A program made the position numbers and the translations under genes. Of a stretch of DNA of 13,592 bases, positions 1-7,359 are shown piece by piece; position 1 is the first letter of the stretch; every line of letters starts with the position of its first letter. Source of the DNA: an uncultured Eubacteriales bacterium (GTDB taxonomy: Bacteria; Bacillota; Clostridia; Christensenellales; UBA1242); assembly GCA_902796635.1 (NCBI GenBank), contig CADBPU010000108.1, positions 1 to 13,592 on the forward strand, given 5' to 3'. Under the pieces are notes generated by a model. It saw only the letters and a list, made by a program, of their open reading frames with translations, was not told where the DNA came from and did not search any database.

Positions 1-3
1 GCA

Positions 4-246
4 ATGGCATTTGTTGCACTTGTAATTTCGGGTGTGGCTTTGCTCATATCAAAAATATTTTTAGGTGCAAACACTGTTGCAGCAACAGTTCTTAATAGTA
101 TTGCTTATGTTTTGGCATTTGTTGTAACAAGTTTTTGTGCATACAATTACGTCAAAACAAAACACAGCATAGTTTGGGTTATAGTTTACATAGTTGCAGT
201 TGTAATTGTTGTTGTGCCACTTGTGCTTACTATGTTTGGAAAATAA
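4..246 (+). CDS. Small three-helix membrane protein, unknown function (5' end uncertain)
   Basis: The 80-residue product is almost entirely hydrophobic, with about three membrane segments (residues roughly 2-20, 25-47 and 54-76) separated by short linkers. The one charged stretch is NYVKTKHS near residues 48-55. I do not recognise a family. The reading frame is still open at base 1, and any ribosome binding site would lie outside the window, so the ATG at position 4 may be internal and the gene may start further upstream. The next gene begins 14 bases after the stop in the same direction, so the two are probably co-transcribed. Confidence 0.6.
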   Translation: MAFVALVISGVALLISKIFLGANTVAATVLNSIAYVLAFVVTSFCAYNYVKTKHSIVWVIVYIVAVVIVVVPLVLTMFGK

Positions 247-260
247 AATAAAGGTGAAAT

Positions 261-650
261 ATGAAAATAAAATTTAACACGTTCAACTTGATTATTGGCA
301 TATCTTTTATTCTTGCATTTATTTGCTTGATGGTTTCTTATGCAACATATTTCATGTTCTATCCATCAATGGTATTTTTTGAAGCAGGATTTGTAATGCT
401 TTCTGTAAGATTAATACAAGCGTATGCAAAATCTCAAAAAGAAATTGAAGAAAGACAAGAAGTCATCGTCATGCAACTTGCAGAAGGCGAAGATGGAGAA
501 ACCTATGTGATGCAAGACAAGAAAAAAGAAAAAAAGTTGCGTCGCAAAAGAAGAAGTCAAAGATTTGATAGGTTGCTTCCTTCAATTTTTTCAATAGGTG
601 TAGCAATTCTCATTGCATACATGTTCATCAGTTCAATCATAACACATTAA
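261..650 (+). CDS. Small membrane protein with charged cytoplasmic loop, unknown function
   Basis: The 129-residue product has two hydrophobic segments near the N-terminus (about 9-31 and 35-53). A strongly charged, probably helical middle follows (about 56-104), rich in Glu then in Lys/Arg, with a KKKEKKLRRKRR stretch. A last hydrophobic segment covers about 106-127. By the positive-inside rule the basic middle should face the cytoplasm. An AAGGTG site at 251-256 supports the ATG at 261. It lies 14 bases downstream of another small membrane protein gene and is followed by a terminator, so the pair forms the end of an operon. I do not recognise the family and assign no function. Confidence 0.7.
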   Translation: MKIKFNTFNLIIGISFILAFICLMVSYATYFMFYPSMVFFEAGFVMLSVRLIQAYAKSQKEIEERQEVIVMQLAEGEDGETYVMQDKKKEKKLRRKRRSQRFDRLLPSIFSIGVAILIAYMFISSIITH

Positions 651-656
651 TAATTT

Positions 657-696
657 ATGGTTTGTAAAATTAAAATTGATACAAGCCATTTTTCTT
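657..696 (+). terminator. Intrinsic terminator after the small membrane protein pair
   Basis: A 10-bp stem (657-666 with 680-689, one T-G wobble) has a 13-nt loop and is followed by TTTTTCTT. It closes the upstream operon 7 bases after the stop codon at 650. Confidence 0.75.
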
Positions 697-747
697 GCAA
701 ATTTCTTTTTATTTTTACAAAAAATTTACTATTAATGTCAAAACAAA

Positions 748-776
748 TTGCAATAATATATTTTGTATGATATAAT
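748..776 (+). promoter_or_regulatory. Sigma-A-type promoter of tig
   Basis: A -35 box TTGCAA (748-753) lies 17 nt upstream of a perfect -10 box TATAAT (771-776). The -10 is preceded by TGA at 768-770, an extended -10. Transcription should start near 783, giving a leader of about 180 nt before the tig start codon. The lon promoter uses the same two hexamers with the same spacing. Confidence 0.7.
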
Positions 777-782
777 ACAACC

Positions 783-964
783 TATGTGATGTTAAGTTTT
801 TGCTTTGCTCAAACTTAAAGCAATTTTTTCAAATTGCACAATCAAAACTTTGTTTTGCTTGCATTACAGCTTTGATTAACATCAGTCGTCCGAAAATATT
901 GCCTTGCAATGCTTTCTCTCGACTTCCGATAATATCAAACAACAAAAAAAAAGGAGAAAAAATA
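783..964 (+). promoter_or_regulatory. Long, hairpin-rich 5' leader of tig; candidate structured RNA
   Basis: The leader contains several perfect or near-perfect stems: 792-799 with 811-818 (8 bp), 820-826 with 831-837 (7 bp, TTTC loop), 840-846 with 871-877 (7 bp, extendable past one mismatch), and 898-902 with 906-910 (ATTGC/GCAAT). TGATG at 787-791 can pair with CATCA at 880-884 and so enclose the first three hairpins in a multi-branch junction. AGTCG at 884-888 can pair with CGACT at 920-924 around the fourth. A purine-rich AAGGAG site follows at 950-957. No known riboswitch or T-box consensus was recognised. The stems are seen directly; a regulatory role is inference. Confidence 0.5.
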
Positions 965-2242
965 ATGGAATACACAAAAGAAGTTCTTGCTGACAAAAAA
1001 GTAAAACTAACAATCAAAGTTTCAAAAGAAGAATGGGAGAAAGCACTGCAAGATGCTTATGAACACACAAAGGGTAAATATCGTGTTCAAGGTTTCAGAG
1101 CAGGCAAAGCCCCAAGAAAAGTTATAGAAAAGGAATATGGCGACACAGTTTTTTATGATGAAGCATTAAACAATTGTTTTTATGTTTATTATGAAGAAGC
1201 TCTAACAAAAGAAAAATTGGAAGTTGTAGGCAATCCAAAACTTGACGTAGAAAAAATTGACGAAACAGGTGTCACTCTTGTTGTTACAACAGAAGTTTAT
1301 CCAGAAGTCAAACTTGGTGCTTACACAGGACTCACAGTAGAAAAACCAGAAATCAAAGTGTCTAGCGCAGAAGTAAATGCAGAAATTGAAATTATGAGAG
1401 ATAAAGCTGGCAGAATGGTTGTGCAAGACAGACCAGCAAAAAATGGCGACACACTTATGATTGACTTTGTGGGTAAGAAAGATGGCGTTGCATTTGATGG
1501 CGGCACAGCAAAGGGATATGAGCTCAAACTTGGAAGTGGCACATTTATCCCTGGATTTGAAGACCAACTTGTTGGTGCAAAAGCAGGCGAAGAAAAACTT
1601 GTAAATGTAACTTTCCCAGCAGAATATCCAGCAGAAGACTTGGCAGGCAAACCATGTACATTTGAAGTAAAAGTTCATGAAGTTAGAGAAAAAGTTTTGC
1701 CAGAACTTGACGACAACTTTGCAAAAAATGTTAGCGAATTTGATACTTTTGAAGAATATAAAAAGAGTGTGAAAGAACAACTTAAAAAAGAAAAAGAACA
1801 AAAAGCAGAGCAGGATGCAGAAGAAAAACTTTTGCAAATGATTACTGATAATTCACAAGTAGACATTCCAGAAGTTATGGTTGAAGAACAAGCACACGAA
1901 TTTGTTCACAACTTTGCTCATCAACTTGAACATCAAGGCTTGAATATTGATGATTATGTTAAATATATGAATACAACAATAGAAGAACTTGAAAAATCAA
2001 GAATGGACGATGCTAGAAAGACCGTAAAAACACGTCTTGTCTTGGAAGAAGTGATGAAAAGAGAAAACATCAAACTTGAAAAAGACGAACTTGAAAAAGC
2101 AATAGCAGAGCAAGCAGAGTTTAATGGTGTTTCTGTTGAAGAATTCAAAAAGACAGTTCATGACCACTATCTCAACCAAATTGCAAGCAACTTGATACTT
2201 TCAAAACTCTTTGATTTCTTAAAAAAGAACAACAATATGTAA
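965..2242 (+). CDS. tig: Trigger factor (ribosome-associated chaperone / peptidyl-prolyl isomerase)
   Basis: Trigger factor binds ribosomal protein L23 at the exit tunnel and shields nascent chains. The 425-residue product shows the usual three parts. The N-terminal ribosome-binding domain carries the GFRAGKAP signature loop (residues 43-50). An FKBP-type isomerase domain spans about 150-245 (FVGKKDG, GSGTFIPGFED). The rest is a long, charged, helical chaperone domain. Length is normal for the family (about 425-435). The frame stays open upstream to about position 800, but that extension is unlike any trigger factor and crosses the hairpin-rich leader. The ATG at 965 begins the canonical sequence and follows an AAGGAG site (about 950-957). 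The gene has its own promoter and terminator. Its position before clpP, clpX and lon matches the conserved bacterial cluster. Confidence 0.96.
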   Translation: MEYTKEVLADKKVKLTIKVSKEEWEKALQDAYEHTKGKYRVQGFRAGKAPRKVIEKEYGDTVFYDEALNNCFYVYYEEALTKEKLEVVGNPKLDVEKIDETGVTLVVTTEVYPEVKLGAYTGLTVEKPEIKVSSAEVNAEIEIMRDKAGRMVVQDRPAKNGDTLMIDFVGKKDGVAFDGGTAKGYELKLGSGTFIPGFEDQLVGAKAGEEKLVNVTFPAEYPAEDLAGKPCTFEVKVHEVREKVLPELDDNFAKNVSEFDTFEEYKKSVKEQLKKEKEQKAEQDAEEKLLQMITDNSQVDIPEVMVEEQAHEFVHNFAHQLEHQGLNIDDYVKYMNTTIEELEKSRMDDARKTVKTRLVLEEVMKRENIKLEKDELEKAIAEQAEFNGVSVEEFKKTVHDHYLNQIASNLILSKLFDFLKKNNNM

Positions 2243-2250
2243 TTTACAAA

Positions 2251-2285
2251 AGATAAAATGTCAAAAGTGCATTTTATCTTTTTTT
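2251..2285 (+). terminator. Intrinsic terminator after tig
   Basis: A perfect 10-bp stem (2251-2260 with 2270-2279) has a 9-nt loop and runs into seven T residues (2279-2285), starting 9 bases after the tig stop. It separates tig from clpP-clpX, so those genes probably have their own promoter. I could not place one with confidence: ATGACA at 2296 and TGTAAT at 2321 are 19 nt apart. Confidence 0.85.
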
Positions 2286-2367
2286 ATGAAAAAAAATGAC
2301 AAAAAATTATAAAAAAAGTATGTAATTTTATTAAAAATTAAACAATAATGCTATAAATGGAGGATTT

Positions 2368-2952
2368 ATGCTTATACCTTATGTTGTAGACAATTTGAAT
2401 AGTGGAGAGAGAAGTTATGATATTTATTCTAGATTACTTGAAGACAGAATAATCTTTTTGGGTGGAGAGATAACCACAGAAGTTGCAAATTCTGTGATTG
2501 CACAAATGCTGTTTTTGGAAGCAAAAGATAACAGCAAAGATATTTGTCTATATTTGAATACACCGGGTGGTGCAATAGATGCTGGGCTTGCCATTATGGA
2601 CACTATGAACTATATTAAATGTGATGTTTCAACAATTTGTGTTGGTCTTTGTGCATCTATGGGTGCAGTATTACTTTCAAGTGGTGCAAAAGGTAAAAGA
2701 TTTGCACTCAAAAACAGCAAAATTATGATTCATCAGCCACTAATAAATAATGTTGGTGGACAGGCAAGTGATATAAAAATAGTTGCCGACCAAATCTTAA
2801 AATCAAAAGATACAATCAATAATATTTTGGCAGAAAACACAGGCAAGCCAAGAACTAAAATTGATGAAGATACAGAAAGAGATTACTATTTAACAAGTTA
2901 TGAAGCACAAGAGTATAATTTGATTGACAAAGTTTTGGTAAAGGGAGAATAG
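2368..2952 (+). CDS. clpP: ATP-dependent Clp protease proteolytic subunit ClpP
   Basis: ClpP is the tetradecameric serine protease chamber that degrades proteins unfolded and fed in by Clp ATPases, here most directly ClpX. The 194-residue product matches the normal length. It opens with the typical IPYVVDN and ERSYDIYSRLL segments. The catalytic triad is visible: Ser97 in GLCASMGAV, His122 in MIHQPL, and Asp172 in DTERDYYLT. The GAIDAGLAIMDTM region and the C-terminal LIDKVL are also standard. A GGAGG site at 2359-2363 supports the ATG at 2368. Only two bases separate its stop from the clpX start, so the two subunits are translationally coupled and made together. There is no sign of a second clpP or of inactivation. 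Confidence 0.97.
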   Translation: MLIPYVVDNLNSGERSYDIYSRLLEDRIIFLGGEITTEVANSVIAQMLFLEAKDNSKDICLYLNTPGGAIDAGLAIMDTMNYIKCDVSTICVGLCASMGAVLLSSGAKGKRFALKNSKIMIHQPLINNVGGQASDIKIVADQILKSKDTINNILAENTGKPRTKIDEDTERDYYLTSYEAQEYNLIDKVLVKGE

Positions 2953-2954
2953 TT

Positions 2955-4175
2955 GTGCAAAAAAGTGATATGATATGCTCATTTTGTGGTAGGGGGCAAG
3001 AAAATGTAAAAAAATTTATCGCAAGTCCCAATGGAAATTCTTTTATATGTGAAGATTGCATTGCAATTTGTGGCGATATAATCAAAAATGATGATATAAA
3101 ACCAGTTGCAGAAGCCAAAAAATTGCTTTTGCCAAAAGAGATAAAGCAACATTTGGATGATTATATTATAGGTCAAGATGAAGCAAAAAGGGTTTTGAGT
3201 GTTGCAGTGTATAATCACTACAAAAAAATACGATATAACGTATTTTCACGCTCAAAAAACAAGATAGAACTTGACAAGAGCAACATTTTACTTGTTGGGC
3301 CAACAGGTAGTGGAAAAACATTGCTTGCAAAAACTTTGGCAAAAATTTTAGATGTTCCGTTTGCCATGTGTGATGCAACAACTTTAACCGAAGCCGGCTA
3401 TGTTGGTGATGATGTTGAAAGTGTGCTTTCAAAATTGCTTGCCAATAGTGGTGGTGATATCAAAAAAGCACAAACTGGAATTATCTATATTGATGAGATA
3501 GATAAAATTGCAAAGAAAAATGAAAATCGAAATCTACCAAAAGACCCAGCAGGCGAAGGCGTGCAACAAGCACTTTTGAAGATTATTGAAGGCACTATTG
3601 CAAATGTTCCAATCCAATCAACAAGACGCACTCCATATCAAGAAACTGTTGCTTTGGATACTTCGCAAATACTCTTTATTTGTGGTGGTGCTTTTGTGGG
3701 CCTTGATAAAATTGTTGACGAGCGTGGCAAAAATCATAATTTAGGATTTTCAAAAAAACTGGAAGAAAATTGCTTAAATTTTGCGATTTTACCCCAAGAT
3801 TTGATAAAATTTGGCTTAATTCCTGAATTTGTTGGCAGATTGCCTGTTGTCAGTCGTTTGCAAAAATTGACCAGTCAAGACCTTCAAGATATATTAACAA
3901 AGCCAAAAAATTCAATTATAAAACAATATCAAGAGATGATGAAAATTGATGGTATAAGTTTTGATGCCAGTCAAGATGCAATAGAAGAAATTGCAAGGGA
4001 AGCATCAAATTTGGGAGATGGTGCAAGGGGACTTAGAACAATACTTGAAAACAACCTTTTAGATGCTATGTATGACTTGCCATCATCAAATATCAAAAAA
4101 TTTGAACTAGATGCAAAAAACAAAAAATTACTGCTAAAATATGAAAACAATAGTTCGATTTCTGTACAATCATAG
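2955..4175 (+). CDS. clpX: ATP-dependent Clp protease ATP-binding subunit ClpX (GTG start)
   Basis: ClpX is the hexameric AAA+ unfoldase that feeds substrates to ClpP. The 406-residue product has, in order: a C4 zinc finger (Cys8, Cys11, Cys32, Cys35), Walker A GPTGSGKT (115-122), pore-1 loop GYVG (148-151), Walker B IIYIDE (176-181), the FICGGAF strand, a ClpP-docking tripeptide LGF (263-265, usually IGF), the GRLPVV arginine segment and sensor-2 GARGLR (356-361). GTG at 2955 is preferred because GGGAG (2943-2947) lies 7 nt upstream; the in-frame ATG at 2970 is too far from it. The RKH substrate loop, normally GGRKHP, reads STRRTP (222-227), and the protein is somewhat shorter than typical (about 420). 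It is coupled to clpP and ends at a terminator. Confidence 0.96.
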   Translation: MQKSDMICSFCGRGQENVKKFIASPNGNSFICEDCIAICGDIIKNDDIKPVAEAKKLLLPKEIKQHLDDYIIGQDEAKRVLSVAVYNHYKKIRYNVFSRSKNKIELDKSNILLVGPTGSGKTLLAKTLAKILDVPFAMCDATTLTEAGYVGDDVESVLSKLLANSGGDIKKAQTGIIYIDEIDKIAKKNENRNLPKDPAGEGVQQALLKIIEGTIANVPIQSTRRTPYQETVALDTSQILFICGGAFVGLDKIVDERGKNHNLGFSKKLEENCLNFAILPQDLIKFGLIPEFVGRLPVVSRLQKLTSQDLQDILTKPKNSIIKQYQEMMKIDGISFDASQDAIEEIAREASNLGDGARGLRTILENNLLDAMYDLPSSNIKKFELDAKNKKLLLKYENNSSISVQS

Positions 4176-4191
4176 AAATTAATATAAAAAT

Positions 4192-4227
4192 AAAGTTGAT
4201 GTGATAAATTTTGCATCAACTTTTTTT
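4192..4227 (+). terminator. Intrinsic terminator after clpX
   Basis: A 10-bp stem (4192-4201 with 4214-4223) has a 12-nt loop and a run of seven T residues at 4221-4227. It ends the clpP-clpX unit. Any lon start upstream of 4228 would have to be read through this hairpin, which argues against the longer lon reading frame. Confidence 0.85.
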
Positions 4228-4296
4228 ATTTGTTTTTTTGATATATTGACAAAAAATACAAAACATATAAATATATTTACAAAATTAGATATATGT

Positions 4297-4325
4297 TTGC
4301 AAAAAGCAACAAATTTTAGTATAAT
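4297..4325 (+). promoter_or_regulatory. Sigma-A-type promoter of lon
   Basis: TTGCAA (4297-4302), a 17-nt spacer and a perfect TATAAT (4320-4325). The start point should be near 4332, giving a leader of about 50 nt before the lon ribosome binding site (AGGA, 4371-4374). Both hexamers and the spacing equal those of the tig promoter. A TTGACA at 4246 has no acceptable -10 partner. Confidence 0.7.
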
Positions 4326-4380
4326 GACAGCAGTCGCATATTTTTTATTAAAATATATGCAAAAAATAAAAGGACAATAT

Positions 4381-6678
4381 ATGAAGGAACAAAAATACAA
4401 ACTTATCACTTTGGTTGGCGTTGTAAATTTTCCACAAATGCCAATTTCCTGTGATATAAGAAAAGATGTATCAAAAAAGAGTATTATTTCTGCTTTTCAA
4501 AATGCTGAGCAGATAGTTTTTGTTACGCAAACAAAAAATAACATAAGTGGCAATGTTGTTGATAGCATAAACTATACTGGTTGTTTGAGTGAAATATTAA
4601 ATGTTGAAAATAGGGATGATTTTTTGCAAGTGCAGGCAGAAGGCGTTGAAAGAGTTAGAATAAAAACTGCTTTTCAAGAAAATGGAATTATGTATTGCAC
4701 TATTGAAAAAATTACACCAACAGATATTTCAAAAGAAAAAGCCAATTTGCTTATAAGCACTGCAAAAGAGCATTTTGTTGAGTTTGCAAGTTTTGATAAC
4801 AAATTTTCGCCAGAAATCATGCGTCTTGTTGATACAATAAATGAGCCAAATAGTTTTGTTGACGCCGTAGCAACCATTGCAGTAAGAAATCTCAACAAAC
4901 AACTCACAATATTAAATGAAAACTGCACAGAAAAGCGTCTTGAACTTTTGATTGGCTACTTACTTGATGAAATAGAAATTGCAAAAGTTAATGTTGAACT
5001 ATCAAAAAAAGTTCACAAGAGTATGGATAAAAACCAAAAAGAGTACTATTTGCGTGAGCAAATGAAGGCAATAAGTGAAGAACTTGGAGATGATGCAAGC
5101 GAGTTTGATGAAATAGAGCAAAAAATCAAATCAGGCAAAATGCCAGAAGAAGTTAAAAAGAAAGCCCTAAAAGAACTTAACAGAGTCAAAAAATTGCCAA
5201 ATGCAAGCCCAGATTATTCAGTACTTAGAAATTATCTCGACACACTTTTAGAACTGCCTTGGGGCGAAAAAACAACAGACAACAAAGACTTGGTAAGAGC
5301 AAGACAAATTTTGGATGAAGACCACTCTGGTCTTGAAAAGGTAAAAGATAGAATTATAGAGTATCTTGCAGTTATGCATTTGACTGACAAAATTGGTGGT
5401 CAAATAATTTGTTTTGTTGGCCCACCCGGGGTAGGAAAAACAAGCATTGCAAAGAGTATTGCAAGAGCACTTGACCGTAAGTTTGTCAAAATGAGTGTTG
5501 GTGGAGTGAAGGACGAAAGCGAAATTCGTGGGCACAGAAAAACTTATGTTGGTGCAATGCCGGGCAGAATAATATACAACATGCAACAAGCAGGAAGCAT
5601 GAATCCAGTTTTTCTTATTGATGAAATCGATAAGATGAGTAGTGATTTTAGGGGCGACCCAACAAGTGCTATGCTTGAAGTTTTGGATCCAGAACAAAAT
5701 GCTGTGTTTAGAGATAACTTTTTGGAAGTGCCTTTTGACCTTTCAAATGTTTTGTTTTTGGCAACTGCAAACAATATAAGCGATATTCCAACACCACTAC
5801 TTGATAGAATGGAAGTTATTGAACTTTCAAGTTATACACTTAACGAAAAATTTGCTATTGCAAAAGAACATTTAATTCCAAAACTTGTTGCAGAACATGG
5901 TATAACAAATGAAGATATCAAGTTTGAAGATGATGCAATAAAAACAATAATTGAAAAATATACATACGAAGCAGGTGTCAGGGGACTTGAAAGAACACTT
6001 GCAACTGTTTGCAGAAAGGTTGCTGTAAAAGTTGTCAATCTTGGCAAAACAGAGCAATATTTGATAACAAAAGATAATTTGTACGATTATTTAGGTGCTC
6101 AAAAGGTTGTTATCGATGGCAAGCGAGAGATGCCGGAAGTTGGTGTTGTTAGTGGTCTTGCTTACACAACAGTTGGTGGTGGAGTGCTGACTATTGAAGT
6201 TAATTTGGTGCTTGGCGATGGAAAGATTATCATGACAGGTCGTCTTGGCGATGTTATGCAAGAAAGTGCCAAAGTTGCACTTAGTTCTGTAATTTGTAAA
6301 GCAGAGCAATATGGCATAGACCCAGAAATATTCAAAAAGAGAGATTTACATATTCACGTGCCAGAAGGTGCAGTAAAAAAAGATGGTCCAAGTGCTGGAT
6401 GTGCACTTGCAACTGCAATATATTCTGCTTTTACCAACAAAAAGATTGACAATAATCTTGCAATGACAGGAGAAATAACAATTCGTGGAAATGTACTTGC
6501 TATTGGTGGACTTAAAGAAAAGCTCTTTGCTTGTGTTAGGGCAGGAATAACAAATGCAATTGTTCCAGAGCAAAATAGGGAAGATGTAAAAGAATTGCCA
6601 GAAGACATAACAAAAAATTTGAACATAACATACGCCAAAACCTTTGACGATGTACTTAAAGTTGCAATAAAAAATTAA
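4381..6678 (+). CDS. lon: ATP-dependent protease La (Lon)
   Basis: Lon is a homohexameric AAA+ serine protease that degrades misfolded and regulatory proteins in the cytoplasm. From ATG 4381 the product has 765 residues, close to the usual 770-790. The N-terminal substrate domain occupies about 1-200, with a helical stretch to about 300 including the YYLREQMKAI signature. The ATPase domain carries Walker A GPPGVGKT (347-354) and Walker B FLIDEID (411-417). The protease domain carries the catalytic Ser671 in DGPSAG and the dyad lysine in GGLKEK (709-714). The frame is open upstream to about 4201, but that part is not Lon-like, crosses the clpX terminator and contains the lon promoter. AGGA at 4371-4374 supports 4381. 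It has its own promoter and terminator. Confidence 0.96.
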   Translation: MKEQKYKLITLVGVVNFPQMPISCDIRKDVSKKSIISAFQNAEQIVFVTQTKNNISGNVVDSINYTGCLSEILNVENRDDFLQVQAEGVERVRIKTAFQENGIMYCTIEKITPTDISKEKANLLISTAKEHFVEFASFDNKFSPEIMRLVDTINEPNSFVDAVATIAVRNLNKQLTILNENCTEKRLELLIGYLLDEIEIAKVNVELSKKVHKSMDKNQKEYYLREQMKAISEELGDDASEFDEIEQKIKSGKMPEEVKKKALKELNRVKKLPNASPDYSVLRNYLDTLLELPWGEKTTDNKDLVRARQILDEDHSGLEKVKDRIIEYLAVMHLTDKIGGQIICFVGPPGVGKTSIAKSIARALDRKFVKMSVGGVKDESEIRGHRKTYVGAMPGRIIYNMQQAGSMNPVFLIDEIDKMSSDFRGDPTSAMLEVLDPEQNAVFRDNFLEVPFDLSNVLFLATANNISDIPTPLLDRMEVIELSSYTLNEKFAIAKEHLIPKLVAEHGITNEDIKFEDDAIKTIIEKYTYEAGVRGLERTLATVCRKVAVKVVNLGKTEQYLITKDNLYDYLGAQKVVIDGKREMPEVGVVSGLAYTTVGGGVLTIEVNLVLGDGKIIMTGRLGDVMQESAKVALSSVICKAEQYGIDPEIFKKRDLHIHVPEGAVKKDGPSAGCALATAIYSAFTNKKIDNNLAMTGEITIRGNVLAIGGLKEKLFACVRAGITNAIVPEQNREDVKELPEDITKNLNITYAKTFDDVLKVAIKN

Positions 6679-6706
6679 GTGTAATCATATTGATTGCACT
6701 TTTTTT
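6678..6706 (+). terminator. Intrinsic terminator after lon, overlapping the engB -35 box
   Basis: A 10-bp stem (6678-6687 with 6691-6700, one T-G wobble) has a TAT loop and is followed by a run of T (6700-6706). It begins on the last base of the lon stop codon. Its 3' arm contains TTGCAC (6694-6699), which is also positioned as the -35 box of the engB promoter. Confidence 0.85.
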
Positions 6707-6722
6707 GTAAATTTGGTATATT
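6694..6722 (+). promoter_or_regulatory. Promoter of engB, placed for a leaderless transcript
   Basis: TTGCAC (6694-6699), 17 nt, then TATATT (6717-6722) preceded by TGG, an extended -10. Exactly 6 nt separate the -10 box from the engB ATG, so transcription should begin at or within a base or two of the start codon. No Shine-Dalgarno sequence is present. Confidence 0.6.
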
Positions 6723-6728
6723 TTTTGT

Positions 6729-7310
6729 ATGAAAATTATAAATGCAAAATTTTTAACCACTGTTGCAAGTCAAAACCTGCTTCAAAACACAAAATGTGAG
6801 TTTGCTTTTGTGGGAAAGAGTAATGCTGGCAAAAGCAGTTTGATAAACGCACTCACAAACAGCAAAAGTTTGGCACGCACGGGCAAAACAGCAGGCGTCA
6901 CAAAAAATATCAATTATTTTTCCATAAATAATGGAGTTTTTTGTTTTGTTGATTTGCCGGGATACGGTTATCACACAGCAGGAAAGCAAGAACAAAATAA
7001 GTGGGCAGAGATATTAGAGTATTATTTGACAAATTCTCAAAATTTGAAGTGTGTTTTTGTGCTTGTTGATGGCAGACACGAGCCAAGTGATAATGATAGA
7101 CTTATGCTCAAATATCTCAATCAATTTGCAATACCTTTTGCAGTTGTTGCCACAAAGTGCGACAAGCTCAAAAAAAATGATATTGCAAAAAACAGACAAA
7201 TGATAGCACATGGCTTGGCACTAGGGGAAAGCAATATAATAATGTCAAGTTCTGCAACAAAACTTGGACTTAAAGAAATTTTATCAGTCATGCAAAATTT
7301 TATAAATTAA
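6729..7310 (+). CDS. engB: Ribosome biogenesis GTPase EngB (YihA/YsxC)
   Basis: EngB is an essential GTPase needed for maturation of the 50S subunit. The 193-residue length fits the family. All nucleotide-binding motifs are visible: G1 GKSNAGKS (29-36), the switch-I threonine in AGVTKNINYF, G3 DLPGYGY (75-81), G4 TKCD (142-145) and G5 SSSA (about 173-176). The N-terminus resembles the usual family start. There is no ribosome binding site before the ATG; instead a -10 box ends 6 nt upstream, so a leaderless mRNA is expected. Lying just after lon is the familiar Firmicutes arrangement (lon-ysxC in Bacillus), but here the lon terminator and a separate promoter lie between them. Confidence 0.94.
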   Translation: MKIINAKFLTTVASQNLLQNTKCEFAFVGKSNAGKSSLINALTNSKSLARTGKTAGVTKNINYFSINNGVFCFVDLPGYGYHTAGKQEQNKWAEILEYYLTNSQNLKCVFVLVDGRHEPSDNDRLMLKYLNQFAIPFAVVATKCDKLKKNDIAKNRQMIAHGLALGESNIIMSSSATKLGLKEILSVMQNFIN

Positions 7311-7336
7311 TATTCATTTGAATATTGATTTTTTTT
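7305..7336 (+). terminator. Intrinsic terminator after engB, overlapping the next -35 box
   Basis: A stem of up to 12 bp (7304-7315 with 7320-7331; a core of 7 perfect pairs, AATATTC with GAATATT, extended through a T-G wobble) has an ATTT loop and eight T residues (7329-7336). It includes the engB stop codon. Its 3' arm contains TTGATT (7325-7330), the likely -35 box of the following gene. Confidence 0.75.
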
Positions 7337-7353
7337 ATTATATATGATATAAA
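7325..7353 (+). promoter_or_regulatory. Promoter of the metallopeptidase gene, placed for a leaderless transcript
   Basis: TTGATT (7325-7330), 17 nt, then TATAAA (7348-7353) preceded by TGA, an extended -10. The ATG at 7360 follows after exactly 6 nt (TATCAC), so the start codon should be at or near the 5' end of the mRNA. No Shine-Dalgarno sequence exists. Confidence 0.6.
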
Positions 7354-7359
7354 TATCAC

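Noticed and set aside
787..884. Cloverleaf in the tig leader as a tRNA or tRNA-like gene
   Set aside because: Arm lengths and loop sizes are wrong, there is no T-loop GTTC motif, and no acceptor stem of seven pairs forms.
800..964. 55-codon in-frame extension upstream of tig
   Set aside because: It has no ribosome binding site, is not trigger-factor-like and coincides with the hairpin-rich leader; the AAGGAG-supported ATG at 965 starts the canonical protein.
1202..1837. 211-codon open frame antisense to tig
   Set aside because: Its Phe- and Cys-rich translation is the mirror of GAA and GCA codons in tig; it shows no motif and no start signals.
4246..4277. Perfect TTGACA as a lon promoter
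   Set aside because: The available -10-like hexamers fall at 14, 16 (3 of 6 matches) or 20 nt; the TTGCAA-N17-TATAAT pair further downstream is much better.
4201..4380. 60-codon in-frame extension upstream of lon
   Set aside because: It crosses the clpX terminator and contains the lon promoter; Lon homology begins at the ATG at 4381 with a proper ribosome binding site.
700..4380. CIRCE or CtsR operators before tig, clpP and lon
   Set aside because: No TTAGCACTC/GAGTGCTAA inverted repeat and no GGTCAAA tandem repeat were found in these upstream regions.
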